DNA of 64,000 bases from Okapia johnstoni (lineage: Eukaryota > Chordata > Mammalia > Artiodactyla > Giraffidae). Positions 1-62,801 of the stretch are shown here, one piece after another. The first letter of the stretch is position 1. Every line of letters begins with the position of its first letter. Where the stretch lies: assembly GCA_024291935.2 (NCBI GenBank), contig CM044309.1:6944001-7008000 (forward strand), read 5' to 3'. A program made the translations under genes and the position numbers. A model generated the notes under the pieces. It had not been told where the DNA came from, searched no databases, and saw only the letters and a program-made list of their open reading frames with translations.

Positions 1-1752
1 CGGCTAAAGAAAGGAAAGGGGGAGTATGCCCCTTCAAAAGTGCTGCTGAGCAACGGACAACTGGGAGCTGATGGCCAAAGGTTAGGCTACTTCCTTGCCA
101 CCACCTAAAGCCCCAAGTAAAAATTTCATTAAAGGGAGGTGGCAAGTTTCACCCCCTCTTTCTCCTAAAACATGTAAAGGCTTAAAAGAGTCCCCCAAAA
201 ATACAAGGGAAAAGGTACACACCCTCTCCACGCATGGCTGTGACTGAAGTTCAGGGCAGAGCTAACGGTTTTATAACGGTGCAGCACAGAAGGATCTATG
301 CAAAGCAATGGCAAACACCTTCCATCTATTTAACAATATTTTCTATGCCAAACAGAACTTAAAGGAAATTTAAAACACTCAAACCACCAGTTCTGGAGTG
401 TTTGAGCTTTTAGACTACTCCTAGAAAGAACAGAGACCGTTAGGAGAGCAGAGAGACCGTTATTCGTTTATCTTTGAATTCTTTCAGTGTTGTGGACAGC
501 ATTATGAATAATAATTTTAATAATGCTTCCTTAACAAAGAATTTGAAGAGATAATGAAACAAAAATAGGACAAATCTAGGACATTTACAAACTATCTTCT
601 GAAAGGAAATAACATGTTCTGAAGGCTGGTCAAGAGTGCAAAGGGTCTTAGGTATTTAAATATGGTGACTTCCCTTGCCTGAATACGGCGGAACACTAGA
701 TCTTCCATGAAGACTTAACAACAATACAAATTAATTTATGATATAACTTTTCATGCTAGGCTATCTCTCATAGCCTAAATTTGTTACGGTGGCAGAATCT
801 ATGTGAAACTAGGAAGTTTTCAGTCAGTATAAAAAGCATGCTCTATCTCCTAAGACAAAATGCATCAGTCCTTAGAGTTGACAAAAAGACTTTACCCTAA
901 TTAAAATGTACAGTGAAAGCTGTCTATATGACAAAATTTGGAAAAACAAAGTTTTTCCTTACCATCTTCCTTTTAGGTAGAAAGAAGACAATCTTACCAT
1001 TTCTACTTTTTAGATTAAAAAAACTAGGATTCTAAAAAGCTCAAAACACCCAGTTTAGTAAGACCACCAAACAGGTCTTATCTCATTTTAGGGAGACGTA
1101 TCCCCAAGGTTGATGACGTCCTCCACTGTCATTTCCAATGAGAATAATATGTGAGTGGCATCTTCAATGCTAGGATCCATTTCACTCGGGTTACTTCAGT
1201 TCGGCAAAGACTACAGCATAATGGAAAAGAAAAAATGATAAAAGAAAAATACTATGTTTTGATGTTACTATAACCTTCCAATCTAGTCAGTAAGAGAGAG
1301 TACGGTGCATAACACTGCATCGTTTCTATAGGAAATGACTAAGAAATGATCCGCACAGAAATTTGAACAGGCACTAAAACTTTCTGCAAAGAAATGAGTG
1401 TCGTGGATTTTTTCAGAGGCGAGGAAACAGCCAGCCAGGAAAGTGGTGGAGGGGAGCCTTTTTAAGCCTTTACCTTTTTATAGAAGTTTGAACTGTGACT
1501 ATGTTAACCATTCAGTAAGTTAAAATCACATTTAAAAATGAAAAAGATTATAAAAGATGAGATGACAACGATTAAAAACAGAACAAACAGTAGCAACTGT
1601 CACAAACAAAAGAAACTGAGTTTTGTGCATTTTATTTAACAAATGTAGGCCATAAACTTAAATCTCCTACACACGATATGAATGTACCGCAGAGGAAACA
1701 AAGTAAATACTAAGCAGGCAACGTTTTTCTGTGGCTTCTTCATAAAACCTTG
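1..1752 (-). other. NBN: NBN 3' UTR and downstream DNA
   Basis: AT-rich sequence follows the stop codon and has no other gene or recognisable repeat. AATAAA on the minus strand at 1636-1631 would give a short mRNA. Nibrin is known to make two mRNAs by alternative polyadenylation, so a distal site may lie nearer position 1 (ATTAAA at 521-516 is one candidate). The end of the UTR cannot be fixed by eye. Confidence 0.6.
1631..1636 (-). promoter_or_regulatory. candidate proximal NBN poly(A) signal AATAAA
   Basis: A canonical hexamer on the gene strand, 117 bases after the stop codon, in the right place for the shorter nibrin transcript. Confidence 0.5.
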
Positions 1753-53195
<51,443 letters not shown>

Positions 53196-53390
53196 GGGCC
53201 CAGGTCCCCCGAGTCCGGCCAACGCGCGGCAGCTGAACCACTGCCGAGCGACGGGCGCGGCAGAGACTCTGCGACGTGCGCGCTCAGGGAGCCCGGAAGC
53301 CCAGATACCCGGAAGCCGCGCCCGCCTAAAAAAGGGTAGGGACAGACGAGAGTGTGACATTGGCACTTGGTTGCCACCCGGTGGTTAGGA
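53196..53390 (-). promoter_or_regulatory. NBN: NBN promoter and CpG island
   Basis: GC- and CpG-rich DNA surrounds the start exon (about 52880-53340). Upstream of the ATG are two ETS-type CCGGAAG sites (53293-53299 and 53309-53315, 16 bases apart), a GC-box-like GCGCCCGCC just beyond, and an inverted CCAAT (ATTGG at 53359-53363). There is no TATA box. This is a typical housekeeping promoter. The exact start site is not determined. Confidence 0.7.
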
Positions 53391-53767
53391 AAGGAGTAGC
53401 CGCTCTATATCGAAACGTGCTGTCTAGGATCCCATCTTAAGGTCTTCAAGGAATCCACACGATTATCCATTTTTTACCCCCTGCTTGTGAATGTAAGTTA
53501 TTTTAAAAACCAGCTTCAAAGCAATCTAAAGAGACTTTCTAATTAAAGATATTAACGTCGTGACCAGTTATGTAGTTCCCTGCTTTTGCAATTTCTTAAA
53601 CTGCAATCACTCCTTGATATGGATCCTAATGATGGTGGTGATTACGGTGAATAAAGAATTTCACGCAAAATAAGCTCACTATGTTCACTTTTCTCCAAGC
53701 ACAAATCAACTTCACCTAACTTGTCTGCTGCTTAATGTTGTACTTTTCTCTACTCATGCTCGAGACT

Positions 53768-53937
53768 CCATGCTCAGTCCCGTTCAACTCTTTGCAACCC
53801 CGTGAACTGTATGTAGCCCGCCAGATTCCTCTATCCATGGAATTTTCCAGGCAAGAACATTGGAGTGGGTTGACATTTCCTACTCCAGAGGATCTTTCCA
53901 ACCCAGGAATCAAACCAGTGTCTCTTGCTGTTGTAGC
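53768..53937 (-). mobile_element. Bov-tA SINE, diverged
   Basis: The plus strand reads CATGCTCAGTCCCGTTCAAC through CAAACCAGTGTCTCTTGCTG. The tRNA head is truncated. Confidence 0.82.
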
Positions 53938-53939
53938 CA

Positions 53940-54480
53940 TGCATTCCAGGAAACAAACTCACTCAGAAGGATAATGCAAATAGTGGAGTACAGTTTATCA
54001 TCCCAGCGGGCCCAAGGCAGAGTCTCCTCTTAGTCAAGGACCCCGACCACTTTTAGTGAAAACCTTATATACCCTAAGTGTGTGTGCCCAAACCCATCTC
54101 CCTGAAACTGGTCTGAACAAAGGAAAAGAAAGATAAACAAGTTAACCCGTGATTCATATGCCTTAAGCCTAGGTAGTTAACAGTGGACAGTTATCCATAC
54201 CCCAATAAGCATAATAGAATTTATGATTCTGTTCAGTTACACAGATAATTAGGGTATTCTTTTAGGCGAGGGAGAGTCTAGGTATGAGCCCTGGGGCTCT
54301 TCCTTCCGGGGGGATCTGGTTTTCCAGTTGGTATATTGTTTCCATAGATACTGGGCATATAGCTCAAAGTCCACAGTCCGGCCCCAGATGGAGTCTTGCT
54401 TTCAAGATGAAGCCTGTTCTGTCTGTTTCCTCCTGCATTGGCAGCTGGATTATTTATCACTGCTCCACCTGGGAATCACT
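53940..54480. mobile_element. LTR-derived sequence
   Basis: It has the look of ruminant endogenous-retrovirus LTR DNA (AACAAACTCACTCAG, CAAGGCAGAGTCTCCTCTTA, CTCTTCCTTCCGGGGGGATC). No coding parts are visible. The family name and exact ends were not determined. Confidence 0.45.
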
Positions 54481-54574
54481 GTCATCTAATAAGGAGTTAA
54501 ATACTGGGGAGTCTATCCATCCTGTCCAATTCTACTTGTGCCATGCTGGTACAATACTTAATACTTCTGGTGTG

Positions 54575-54643
54575 CCTGCCAAGTTGCTTCAGTCATGTCC
54601 AACTCTTTGCAACTCTACAGACTGTAGCCCTCCAGATGAAAGG
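54575..54643 (-). mobile_element. Bov SINE 3' fragment
   Basis: AAGTTGCTTCAGTCATGTCC to AGACTGTAGCCCTCCAG, then abrupt loss of the remainder where the next LTR-like block begins. Confidence 0.7.
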
Positions 54644-54644
54644 T

Positions 54645-55250
54645 TATTGCTGAACCACGAAAGACGCCCGGATTCTTGGCCTCCGGAGGAGAAGAATTCA
54701 AACAGGGGCCAGAGACAAGGCCTGATCGCTCAGAGCTTTTGTGTAATAAAGTTATATTAAAGTATAAAAGAGATAGAGAAAGCTTCTGACATAGGCATCA
54801 GAAGGGGGCAGAAAGAGTGCCCCCCTGCTAGTCTTTAGCTGGACGTTATACAGCTACAAGCTGCTAATTAGAGAAAGGAAATGTCTCAAAACTCAGAGAA
54901 TGGCACCAGGCCCCTCATCCACAACATGCATTTTGAGATAACATTGGCACCAGGTGAGTCATCCCGGGCCATAAATCTTGAAAATAGGCAGATTTCCATA
55001 CAAATACCTAGTTTCATTAACATAGATTAGGAGAACAATGTATAACATACTGGCTTATCAAGTCGGTTCTGAGCCTTTAGGCGGAACCAACTTGAAGACA
55101 GGGTCTGGGGTAAATGCATAGCACATTAACATAGCCTAAGGCAAACATTTCCACAAGAAAAATGCATTGGTTAGCTCAAGGTTTGAGAAAAGTTAAGTTC
55201 AGGTAGAACCAGATGTTATTATGGCAACACAGAATTTTAAGAGAAACTCT
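54645..55250. mobile_element. LTR-derived sequence
   Basis: A second LTR-like block: AAGACGCCCGGATTCTTGGC, GAGCTTTTGTGTAATAAAG, GCATCAGAAGGGGGCAG. It contains an AATAAA and a following T/A-rich stretch. No internal viral genes are seen, so it is probably a solo LTR. Confidence 0.5.
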
Positions 55251-55262
55251 TTTTAAGTTTGT

Positions 55263-55378
55263 ATGGACATGAGTTTGGGTAAATCTGGTAGTTGGTGATG
55301 GACAGGGAGGCCTGGTGTGCTGCGGTTCATGGGGTCACAAGAGTCGGACATGACTTAGAGACTGAACAGCAACAACAA
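55263..55378 (+). mobile_element. BovB LINE 3' end fragment
   Basis: GACATGAGTTTGGGTAAATC to GAGACTGAACAGCAACAACAAC. Confidence 0.8.
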
Positions 55379-56254
55379 CTGAGGACCATCTATGTGACGG
55401 TTTTCTTCTTCATCCCGATTCCTGCTGTCCTTCTCCAGTAAGTGTAAAAAACACCTGGACAATGTATTCTACCAGCTAGGCTCACATTTGTTTGACTTTC
55501 AACTCCTGTTACTTTGATTTCTGTTTCACACATACTACCTCTTTGATGGTCACAGTTTAGTTCTTTATATCACCAGAACCTTAATATCTTCCTTTCTGAC
55601 TGGAACTTATTCCTGCTACACTTGCTGTTTAGCTTCTCCTGGATATCCAACCACTGTAGTCCTCCACTTTACGCAGGTCATCAGGAGCCTTCCATCCTCA
55701 TTGTATGCAGAACAGACATCAGGATCTGTAGCTTGAACTACTTTTACTTTTAGCTCATCTCTCAGTGCTAAGTATAGCTCTCAGAATAACTTTTATTTTC
55801 AGAGCTTTCAGCTCTCATTTTTAGCTCTATAGCTCACTTTTCTATGAGCCCAAACAACCCTTCAGTCATGAGTCAGTCATACAGCTACCTTCTATACTGA
55901 GGCCTCTGGATAAAATCTGCCTATCTTTGAAAATATGAAATGAATGCAAGCTCATAAACTCTAGTATCAGTTGAACTACAGAGCACTATTCATCAGGCTC
56001 ATTTCCTCTATTTTTTTTTAAATTCATTCTCTATAAAACTAAAGAGTTATTCCACACCTTTGCCAGTCTCCTTAAATCTAGTCATCTCCAAACTTCCTTC
56101 TAAGAACACGGCATCATATCTTACTGAGGAAATTGATACCAGGACTTCCTTTCAGTTTCTGATCCTACTCTACATCTATCCATATCATAAAACACACTTC
56201 TTTTCTTTTAAAATCTATACCTATACCTCATTCTTGCCTTCTTTCTAAAATTTT

Positions 56255-56365
56255 CGGCTGCGCTGTGTGCCATGTGGAATCTTAGTTTCCTAGCCAGGGA
56301 TCAAACCCAAACCCCCTGCATTGGGAGGGCAGAGTCTTAACCACTGGACCACTAAGGAAGTCCCT
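56255..56365 (-). mobile_element. CHR-type tRNA-derived SINE
   Basis: The minus strand reads GGGACTTCCTTAGTGGTCCA, GTGGTTAAGACTCTGCCCTC, and later a GCTGCGC tail. Confidence 0.8.
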
Positions 56366-56893
56366 TACTCTAGCCTTCTTACATTTGGGTTCATGGTGTG
56401 ATTTGACATTTCAGTTTGGAATCAAATCCTACATTTGTTCTCAAGCCCATCGCCTCTCATTCCCACTAAGGTTTTGCTTTATGAATTACCTCTTTCTCCA
56501 ACCTATCTTCAATTTCTTTGTTTCCTTCACCTTATCTTAAAAGCATTTAAGAGGCCATCTTGTCTTCTCCCAAAATTCCATTAATCTGCCATTATTTTCT
56601 AACTAATGTTAAGCTAGAGCATAGGTTTAATAGAGCTAGGATTTAACTGTCTCCAGATCACACACTAACAAAGGTAGCTCAGTCTCCTCTGACATATAAT
56701 AGGGCTTAAATAATAACTATCTTGAGGTATTATTGTTAGCATTAAATGAGATACCATACTATGTATGATAGGTGTTGAACAAATATTAGTTTCTTTTTCT
56801 TTCCATCCTTCCTAGTTTCTAAGGGTAGGGGCTGCATCTAAATCATTTTTGCGTCTCTAATGTATAAATCAGTTTTATATATCTAATTACCTT

Positions 56894-58860
56894 CAGTTCA
56901 GTTCGGTCACTCAGTTGTGTCCGACTCTTTGTGACCCCATGAACCGCAGCACGCCAGGCCTCCCTGTCCATCACTAACTCCCTAAGTCCACCCAAACCCA
57001 TGTCCATCGAGTCGGTGATGCCATTCAGCCATCTCATCCTCTGTCATCCCCTTCTCCCCTTAAAGTGCAGCACTTGAACAGCATCATCTTTTAGGATTTG
57101 AAATAGCTCAGCTGGAATTCCACCACCTCCACTAGCTTTGTTCATAGTAATGCTTCCTAAGGCCCACTTGACTTCACACTCCAGGATGTCTGGCTCTAGG
57201 TGAGTGATCACACCATCATGGTTATCCAGGTCATTAATACCTCTTTTGTCTAGTTCTTGTTTATGTATTCTTGCCATGTCTTCTTAATATCTTCTGCTTC
57301 TGTTATGTCCATAGTGTTTCTGCCCTTTATCATGCCCATCCTTGCATGAAATTTCCCCTTACTATCTCTGATTTTCTTGAAGACATCTCTATTCTGTCCC
57401 ATTTTATTGTTTTCCTCTATTTTTTTTGCATTGTTCATTTAAGAAGGCCTTCTTATCTCGCCTTGCTATCGTCTGGAACTCTGCATTCAGTGGGTGTATC
57501 TTTGCCTTTTGCTCCTCTTCTTTCCTCAGTTATTTGTAAAGCCTCCTCAGACAACCACGTTGCCTTCTTGCATTTCTTTTTCTTTGAGATGGTTTTAGTC
57601 ACTGCCTTCTGTACAATGTTATAAACTTCTTTCCATAGTTCTTCAGGCACTCTGCCTGTCAGATCTAATCTCTTCAATCTGTTTGTCACTTCTTCTGCAA
57701 AATCATAAGGGATTTGATTTAGGTCATACCTGAATGGCCGAATGGTTTCCCTTACTTTCTTCAATTTAAGTCTGAATTTTGCAATAAGCAGTTCATGGTC
57801 TGAGCCATAGTCAACTCCAGATCTTGTTTTTCTGGCTGTATAGAGCTTCTCCATCTTCAGTTGCAAAGTATATAATGCATGTATTTTGGTATTGACCATT
57901 TAGTGATGTACATGTGTGAAGTTGTCTCTTGTGTTGTTGGAAAAGGGTGTTTGCTATGACCAGTGAATTCTCTTGGCAAAACTCTGTTAGCCTTTGCCAG
58001 GCTTCACTTTGTACTCCACGGCCAAACTTGCTTGTTACTTCAGGTATCTCTGGACTTCCTTCTTTTGCATTCTACTCCCCTATCACGAAAAGGACATCTT
58101 TTTTTTTGGTGTTAGTTCCTGAAGTTCTTGTAGGTCTTCATAGAACCGTTCAACCTCAGCTTCTGTGGCATTAGTGGTTGGGGTATAGACTTGATTTACT
58201 GTGATGTTGAATAGTGTACCTTAGAAATGAACTGAGATCATTCTTTCGTTTTTGAAATTACAACCAAGTACTGCATTTCAGACTCTTCTGTTGACTGTGA
58301 GGGCCACTCCATTTCTTCTAAGAGATTCTTGCCCACAGTTGTAGATATAATGGTCATCTGAATTAAATTCATCCATTCCTATCCATTTTAGTTCACTGAT
58401 TCCTAAAATGTCAATGTTCATCTTGCCATCTCCTGCTTGACCACATCCAATTTACCTTGATTTATGAACCAAACATTCCAGGTTCCTATGCTGTAGTATT
58501 CTTTATAGTATCAGATATTTTTCACCACCAAGACACATTCATAGCAGAATGCCACCCTTGCTTTGGCCCAGCCACTTAATTGTTACTGGAATTATTAGGA
58601 ATTGCCCTCTGTTCTTTCCCACTAGTGCACTGGACACCTACCGATGGGGAGTTCATCTTTAAGTGTCTTTTGCCTTTTTATACTGTCCTTGGGGTTCTCC
58701 AGGAAGGAATACTGGATTTCATTGTCATTTCCTTCTCTAACAGGCCATATTTTATCAAAACTCTTCACCATGATCCATCTGTCCTAGGTGGCACGGCATG
58801 GCATTGTTCGTAGCTTCATTGAGTTATGCAAGCCCCTTCACCAGGACAAGGCTGAGTCCA
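56894..58860 (-). mobile_element. BovB (RTE) LINE with RT core deleted
   Basis: The 5' end (near 58860) and the endonuclease region are present, and the 3' tail is at 56894-57058. At about 57058-57062 the tail is joined directly to sequence that normally lies upstream of the RT core (GTGCTGCAC), so roughly the RT-coding middle is missing. It is a non-autonomous derivative and inactive. Confidence 0.88.
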
Positions 58861-58937
58861 TGAAGTGGTATCTATAGTGACAGTGAGACTAAATTGGCCA
58901 TGAAGTGGTATCTATAGTGATAGGAGACTAAATTGAA
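58858..58937. repeat. 40-bp imperfect tandem duplication
   Basis: CCATGAAGTGGTATCTATAG occurs at 58858 and 58898 with similar following bases (period 40), at the outer edge of the BovB. Confidence 0.85.
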
Positions 58938-59324
58938 GTTAAAGTTGCAACTGGCAAAGAAATAGTCGCTCATCTGGGCCAAGCGCTGGGTTGTCAGGTA
59001 CTTGGTGACAACAATGAACTCCTTTTCCTCTGTGCTGAGACAGAATTATGAGGTGGGTTTGCTTTGTCTCACCTTCTTAGCTGAGCAATCTTTCTGAGGT
59101 TGGCATTCTATGGGATATCAAATAGACTACTGTTGTGTACTTGTGAGCGCCAGGCTGGCTTCTGAAAATCTGGCGCTGGGCTACTTTTTAAATTTCTCAG
59201 CACTTAGAAACAGCAAGGCACTTAGTAAACTCAATGTCATATACCAATCACCAGTCTATAGCTGGGGCTTCACAAGTATCCTCGTGTAATAGTAACGATA
59301 ACCTTGAGTGAGGTATGTATGCAT

Positions 59325-59452
59325 GCAAGGGTACTAAGTCGCTTCAGTTGTGTCTGACTCTACAAAACCCATGGACCTTAGCCCGCCAGTCTTCTCTGTT
59401 CTTGGATTCTCCAGGCAAGAATACTGGACTGAGTTGCCAGGCCCTCCTCCAG
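59325..59452 (-). mobile_element. Bov SINE fragment
   Basis: AAGTCGCTTCAGTTGTGTCT to GAGTTGCCAGGCCCTCCTCC; tail and body only. Confidence 0.8.
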
Positions 59453-59862
59453 ATACGTACAACATTCACACTTTAGAAGTGAAGAAGAAATGTGATCTGT
59501 GCTTATACAGGATGTCAACAGGCACATTATATTAAGAGGAAGAATGACAGAGAGCTGCCTTTACTTCTGAGGTGTTTATTATTACTCCTTTGGTGAGAAA
59601 AAGCCAAAGCAGGAGGGTCACACTCCCGCTGTGTCTCTGCCATGAGACAAAGCACGATGTGTCTCTGGAAAAGTCAAAGCTATCCAGAAGCTGCAGCTTT
59701 TGTTAGATTTCAGCCACTTACCTTAAGCAATGGGAGACTGTGTCTTAATTCTAACATATTATTATTCTGATGATGCGTGGTTCAGCTTCGCCATAAACAT
59801 TCACTGAAAGAATAAACATAAATTACTGAAAAGGCATTAGCACTCTGGAAGTGTATACAAAG

Positions 59863-59980
59863 GGCTTCCCTGGTGACGCGGGGGTAAAGAATTCGCCTGC
59901 CAATGCAGGAGAAGCAGGTTCCATCTCTAGATCAGAAAGATCCGCTGGAGAAAGAAACGGCAACCTACTCCATAGGCAGG
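59863..59980 (+). mobile_element. Bov-tA SINE head fragment
   Basis: GGGCTTCCCTGGTGACGCGG to CGGCAACCTACTCCATAGG; the 3' half is missing. Confidence 0.8.
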
Positions 59981-60383
59981 CGAATACTGAAGGAAAGTTA
60001 CAAGGCTCAAAATAGTCTGGAGTTAAAACTTCCCTCCAGGTCCTCCCCACCATTCTATGCAAAACAAAGAACTCGCTCACCCGAAGAGAAAAAAAAAAAA
60101 GGACATTAAGGTTGATTACCCCAGCTCCCAGCCTGTCCCAGCCTCTGGCGGATCTCCAGAATTCCTTGCCCCAGACGTTTAAGACGTTTAAGACTCGGAA
60201 CAACCTCGGAGAAGAACAGGCCCCCTTAAGACAGCAGATTTCCACATATATGCCTATATATACTTCCTCTTTTCTTGGGTTAGTGCAGCGGCTCACTAAT
60301 CTGACAGCTGCCCCTTCTCGCCTCATTAAAGGTGATCTGTTCCCGTAAAACGCTGGTCTCCTTTTTTCCGAACCTCGCCTTCT

Positions 60384-60501
60384 CTATGGCACCCCACTCC
60401 AGTGTTCTTGCCTGGAGAATCCCAGGGACGGGGGAGCCTGGTGGGCTGCCGTCTATGGGGTCGCACACAGACGGACAAGACTGAAGCGACTCAACAGCAG
60501 C
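60384..60501 (+). mobile_element. Bov-A type SINE
   Basis: CACCCCACTCCAGTGTTCTT to GAAGCGACTCAACAGCAGC. It is well preserved. A further tail-like fragment (CAGTCCATGGGGTTGCGAAA) follows at 60531-60576. Confidence 0.85.
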
Positions 60502-60714
60502 GTCTTCTCTAACTCCCTTACCCTACCACTACAGTCCATGGGGTTGCGAAACAGTCAGAGAGCATTTAGTCGCTAAATAACACGTATATTCATGTCATGC
60601 ATTTCTGCAATCTTCAGACTTTTCTGGCACAGTAACTCGTGCACTCACAGAAGGACAGATGAACCTCCATTAAAGGCCCTATTAAAACAACAACAGTCGG
60701 GAAAACAAAGGAAA

Positions 60715-61230
60715 TTAGAGCAAGATAAAGCGCTGGAGAGGCCCGGGCTCTGTCCCGGGAGGCGGGGAGCCCCAGCCGTCCAGGCGGGTCGGCTCCCGGC
60801 CCAGCCCAGTCCTGCAAACTTGGGGCTTTCTGACCCGCCTCCCTTCGCGCGCGCATTTCCGGCCAGACCTGGGGAGGCCAGACATGGCGGTGCTAAGCCA
60901 GCTTCTCTTTTCTTGGGGTCGCAGTCCCCGGCGGGTAAGGCAGCGCCGAAAGGGCCGAGGGTCCTGCGTGTCCCCTGCAAGAGCCCCGTCCAGGGGGCGC
61001 GCGGAGCGCAGACCCGGCGTCCCGGGCGCGGGGAGGCGTGGGGGAGCGAGGTCCGGGTGCCCTGCAGACGCGGGGCCGGGGCCGGGGGCTGCGGCTTCCC
61101 GGGACTGGGAGAAGGGGGCGGTCACGTCCAGCTGCCCTCGGGAGAAGCCCTGGGGTACGTTTGTGCCCGTGTGGAGGGGCACGGTGAGCGCCTGCGTGGG
61201 TCTCCCAAGGTGCACATTCCTGTGAGTTTC
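60715..61230 (+). promoter_or_regulatory. CpG island of the divergent gene (probable DECR1 promoter)
   Basis: Strong CpG density and GC content, in contrast with the flanks. It includes the putative first exon, and then G-rich sequence with repeated GGGGCC units at 61072-61088. Long open frames on both strands here reflect GC content only. No TATA box seen. Confidence 0.65.
60884..60934 (+). CDS. DECR1: probable first coding exon of DECR1 (partial)
   Basis: Within a CpG island, an ATG opens 17 codons, MAVLSQLLFSWGRSPRR, ending exactly at a consensus donor CGG|GTAAGG. DECR1 (mitochondrial 2,4-dienoyl-CoA reductase, an NADPH-dependent enzyme of polyunsaturated fatty acid beta-oxidation) lies divergently upstream of NBN in mammals, and its exon 1 encodes the start of a mitochondrial presequence. 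The peptide here is hydrophobic with arginines and no acidic residues, which fits. The similarity to the human N-terminus is weak and only synteny supports the name. No later exon lies in the window, so the enzyme domain is not visible. It could instead be an unrelated promoter-linked exon. Confidence 0.5.
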
Positions 61231-61240
61231 CAGCGAAAGT

Positions 61241-61409
61241 CGGGCTTCCCTGGTGGCTCAGCTGGTGAAGAATCCGCCTGGAATGCGGGAGACCTGGTTC
61301 CGATCCCTGGGTTGGGAAGATTCCCCGGAGAAGGAAAAGGCTGCCCACTTCAGTGTTCTGGCCTGGAGAATTCCATGGACTATATAGTCCATGGGGTCGC
61401 AAAGAGTCC
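61241..61409 (+). mobile_element. Bov-tA SINE
   Basis: Head GGGCTTCCCTGGTGGCTCAG to GGGGTCGCAAAGAGTCC. It sits at the edge of the CpG island of the putative DECR1 gene. Confidence 0.92.
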
Positions 61410-61473
61410 AAGTTGCATGTAGAGAGAGAGAAGGACCCCGCACACACCGGCCGGCCTGGTGACGAGGGGGAAA

Positions 61474-61486
61474 GGGGGGGGGGGGG
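61474..61486 (+). repeat. G13 run
   Basis: Thirteen guanines, preceded by GAGGGGGAAA. It is a likely site of length variation and of G-quadruplex structure. Confidence 0.9.
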
Positions 61487-61564
61487 CGGCGCCCAGAGGA
61501 AACACTGGCCTTAGCTGGAGTCCTTTTTTTAAACGAAGAAATTCGTTCACCTGTTCGTTGTTCA

Positions 61565-61673
61565 ACTCCAGGGGGTCTTCCCCATCCGCGGAGCAGAACT
61601 CGCATTTCTTTGTGCCTTTGCCTCCTGCACTGGCAGGTGGGTTTTTTACCTCTGCACTACATCTGGGAAGACC
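61565..61673 (-). mobile_element. Bov-tA SINE head fragment
   Basis: The minus strand reads GGTCTTCCCAGATGTAGTGC through CTGCCAGTGCAGGAGG; 5' part only, diverged. Confidence 0.7.
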
Positions 61674-62594
61674 ATATGAACATAGTCACATAAAAAAGAA
61701 AAAAAAGAAAGCAAATCGAGCTGTTTAAATTTCCCTGCCTGGAATTAATGCTGGGAGAGCTGCATCTCAGGCTGGCTTCCACAGCTTTTTCTCCCATAAT
61801 TTTGTTTTGTTTTGTCACCATCTCTCCACTAGACCGATAGTCTAAAGTGGGCGAGAGGAAACAGCTGGAGAGGGGAAGAAAGAGGAGGGAAAAAAGAAGC
61901 AATGGTATCCCAGACAACCCCATCCCCCAATCAAATGAAAAGAAATCTTAGTGAGCTAAACTAAACCTGAATTCACAGTTTCCTTAGCCAAGTAGAAAAA
62001 TTAATCTGCCAGTTGTGAAAAACACTTTTTTTCCAGTTAGATAGAATGAGTAGCCATGTTTCTTACAAAGATTTGGGTTGTAGGTTGTAATAGAAGGCTA
62101 CACACTCTGATCCCTCTTAAAGAAGTCTTCATTTGAATCCTGTAATGGCTCTGTAAAGCAGAGAAGTCTTCGGAGATTTTTTTAAAAACACAAATTGTTA
62201 GAATTGAAGTAACAAGGTCACACAGACGTCAGCTCTTCTGACGTTATTACACAATATAGCATGAGAGGGAGAAAATGAACTCATTTAAAAATCAATTGTA
62301 ATCTGACAGTTTTGAAGTTCCTTTGCTTAAGACAAATGGAACTTTTGAGGATGGAGGTTTGAAGGCAAGAGGGTTCCTTATAAGTGGTGTGTCTCCCCTT
62401 CCTGGCCCATGCAAGCTCAGATATGAATTCTTGGGTGAAGAAAAGTTTTCACATCTGTGAAGTGGCAGGTTGTTCCGGGAAACATGTTTTTATGGGCAAA
62501 TACAAGTTGTTACAATTAAAGCCCCCGATTTAAATATTTTAGTTATCAAGAATCTGAGACATGTTTCATCCCTCATACATCTATTTATGAAGTG

Positions 62595-62801
62595 AGCTTC
62601 CCTTGTGGCTCAGATGGTAAAGAATCCACCTGCAATGCAGGCAGGCCTGGGTTTGATCCCTGGTTTGGGAAGATCCCCTGGGGAAGGGACTGGCTACCTA
62701 CTCCAGTATTCTGGCCTGGAGAATTCTGTGGACAGAGGACCCTGGCAAGCCACAGTCCACGGGATTCCAAAGAGACGGACATGACTGAGTGACTTTCACC
62801 T
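62595..62801 (+). mobile_element. Bov-tA SINE
   Basis: GAGCTTCCCTTGTGGCTCAG to ACTGAGTGACTTTCACC. Full-length. Confidence 0.92.

Larger units (their letters stand above)
53400..60700. other. intergenic region between NBN and the next gene
   Basis: LTR-derived DNA (53.94-55.25 kb), SINE and BovB copies, and unique sequence at 55.38-56.25 and 56.37-56.88 kb with nothing recognised. No coding exon seen. Confidence 0.75.

Noticed and set aside
1..1752. 3' end of the neighbouring gene OSGIN2, which faces NBN tail to tail in mammals
   Set aside because: No recognisable exon or plus-strand coding sequence; in human it lies several kb further away, so it is probably outside the window.
61241..61320. 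tRNA-like heads of Bov-tA SINEs as tRNA genes
   Set aside because: They keep the A/B box pattern but do not fold into a full tRNA with acceptor stem and anticodon arm; they are SINE parts.
60592..61447. 276-codon plus-strand and 184-codon minus-strand frames at the second CpG island
   Set aside because: They run through the island straight into a Bov-tA SINE, so they are composition and repeat artefacts. Only the ATG exon with a donor is kept.
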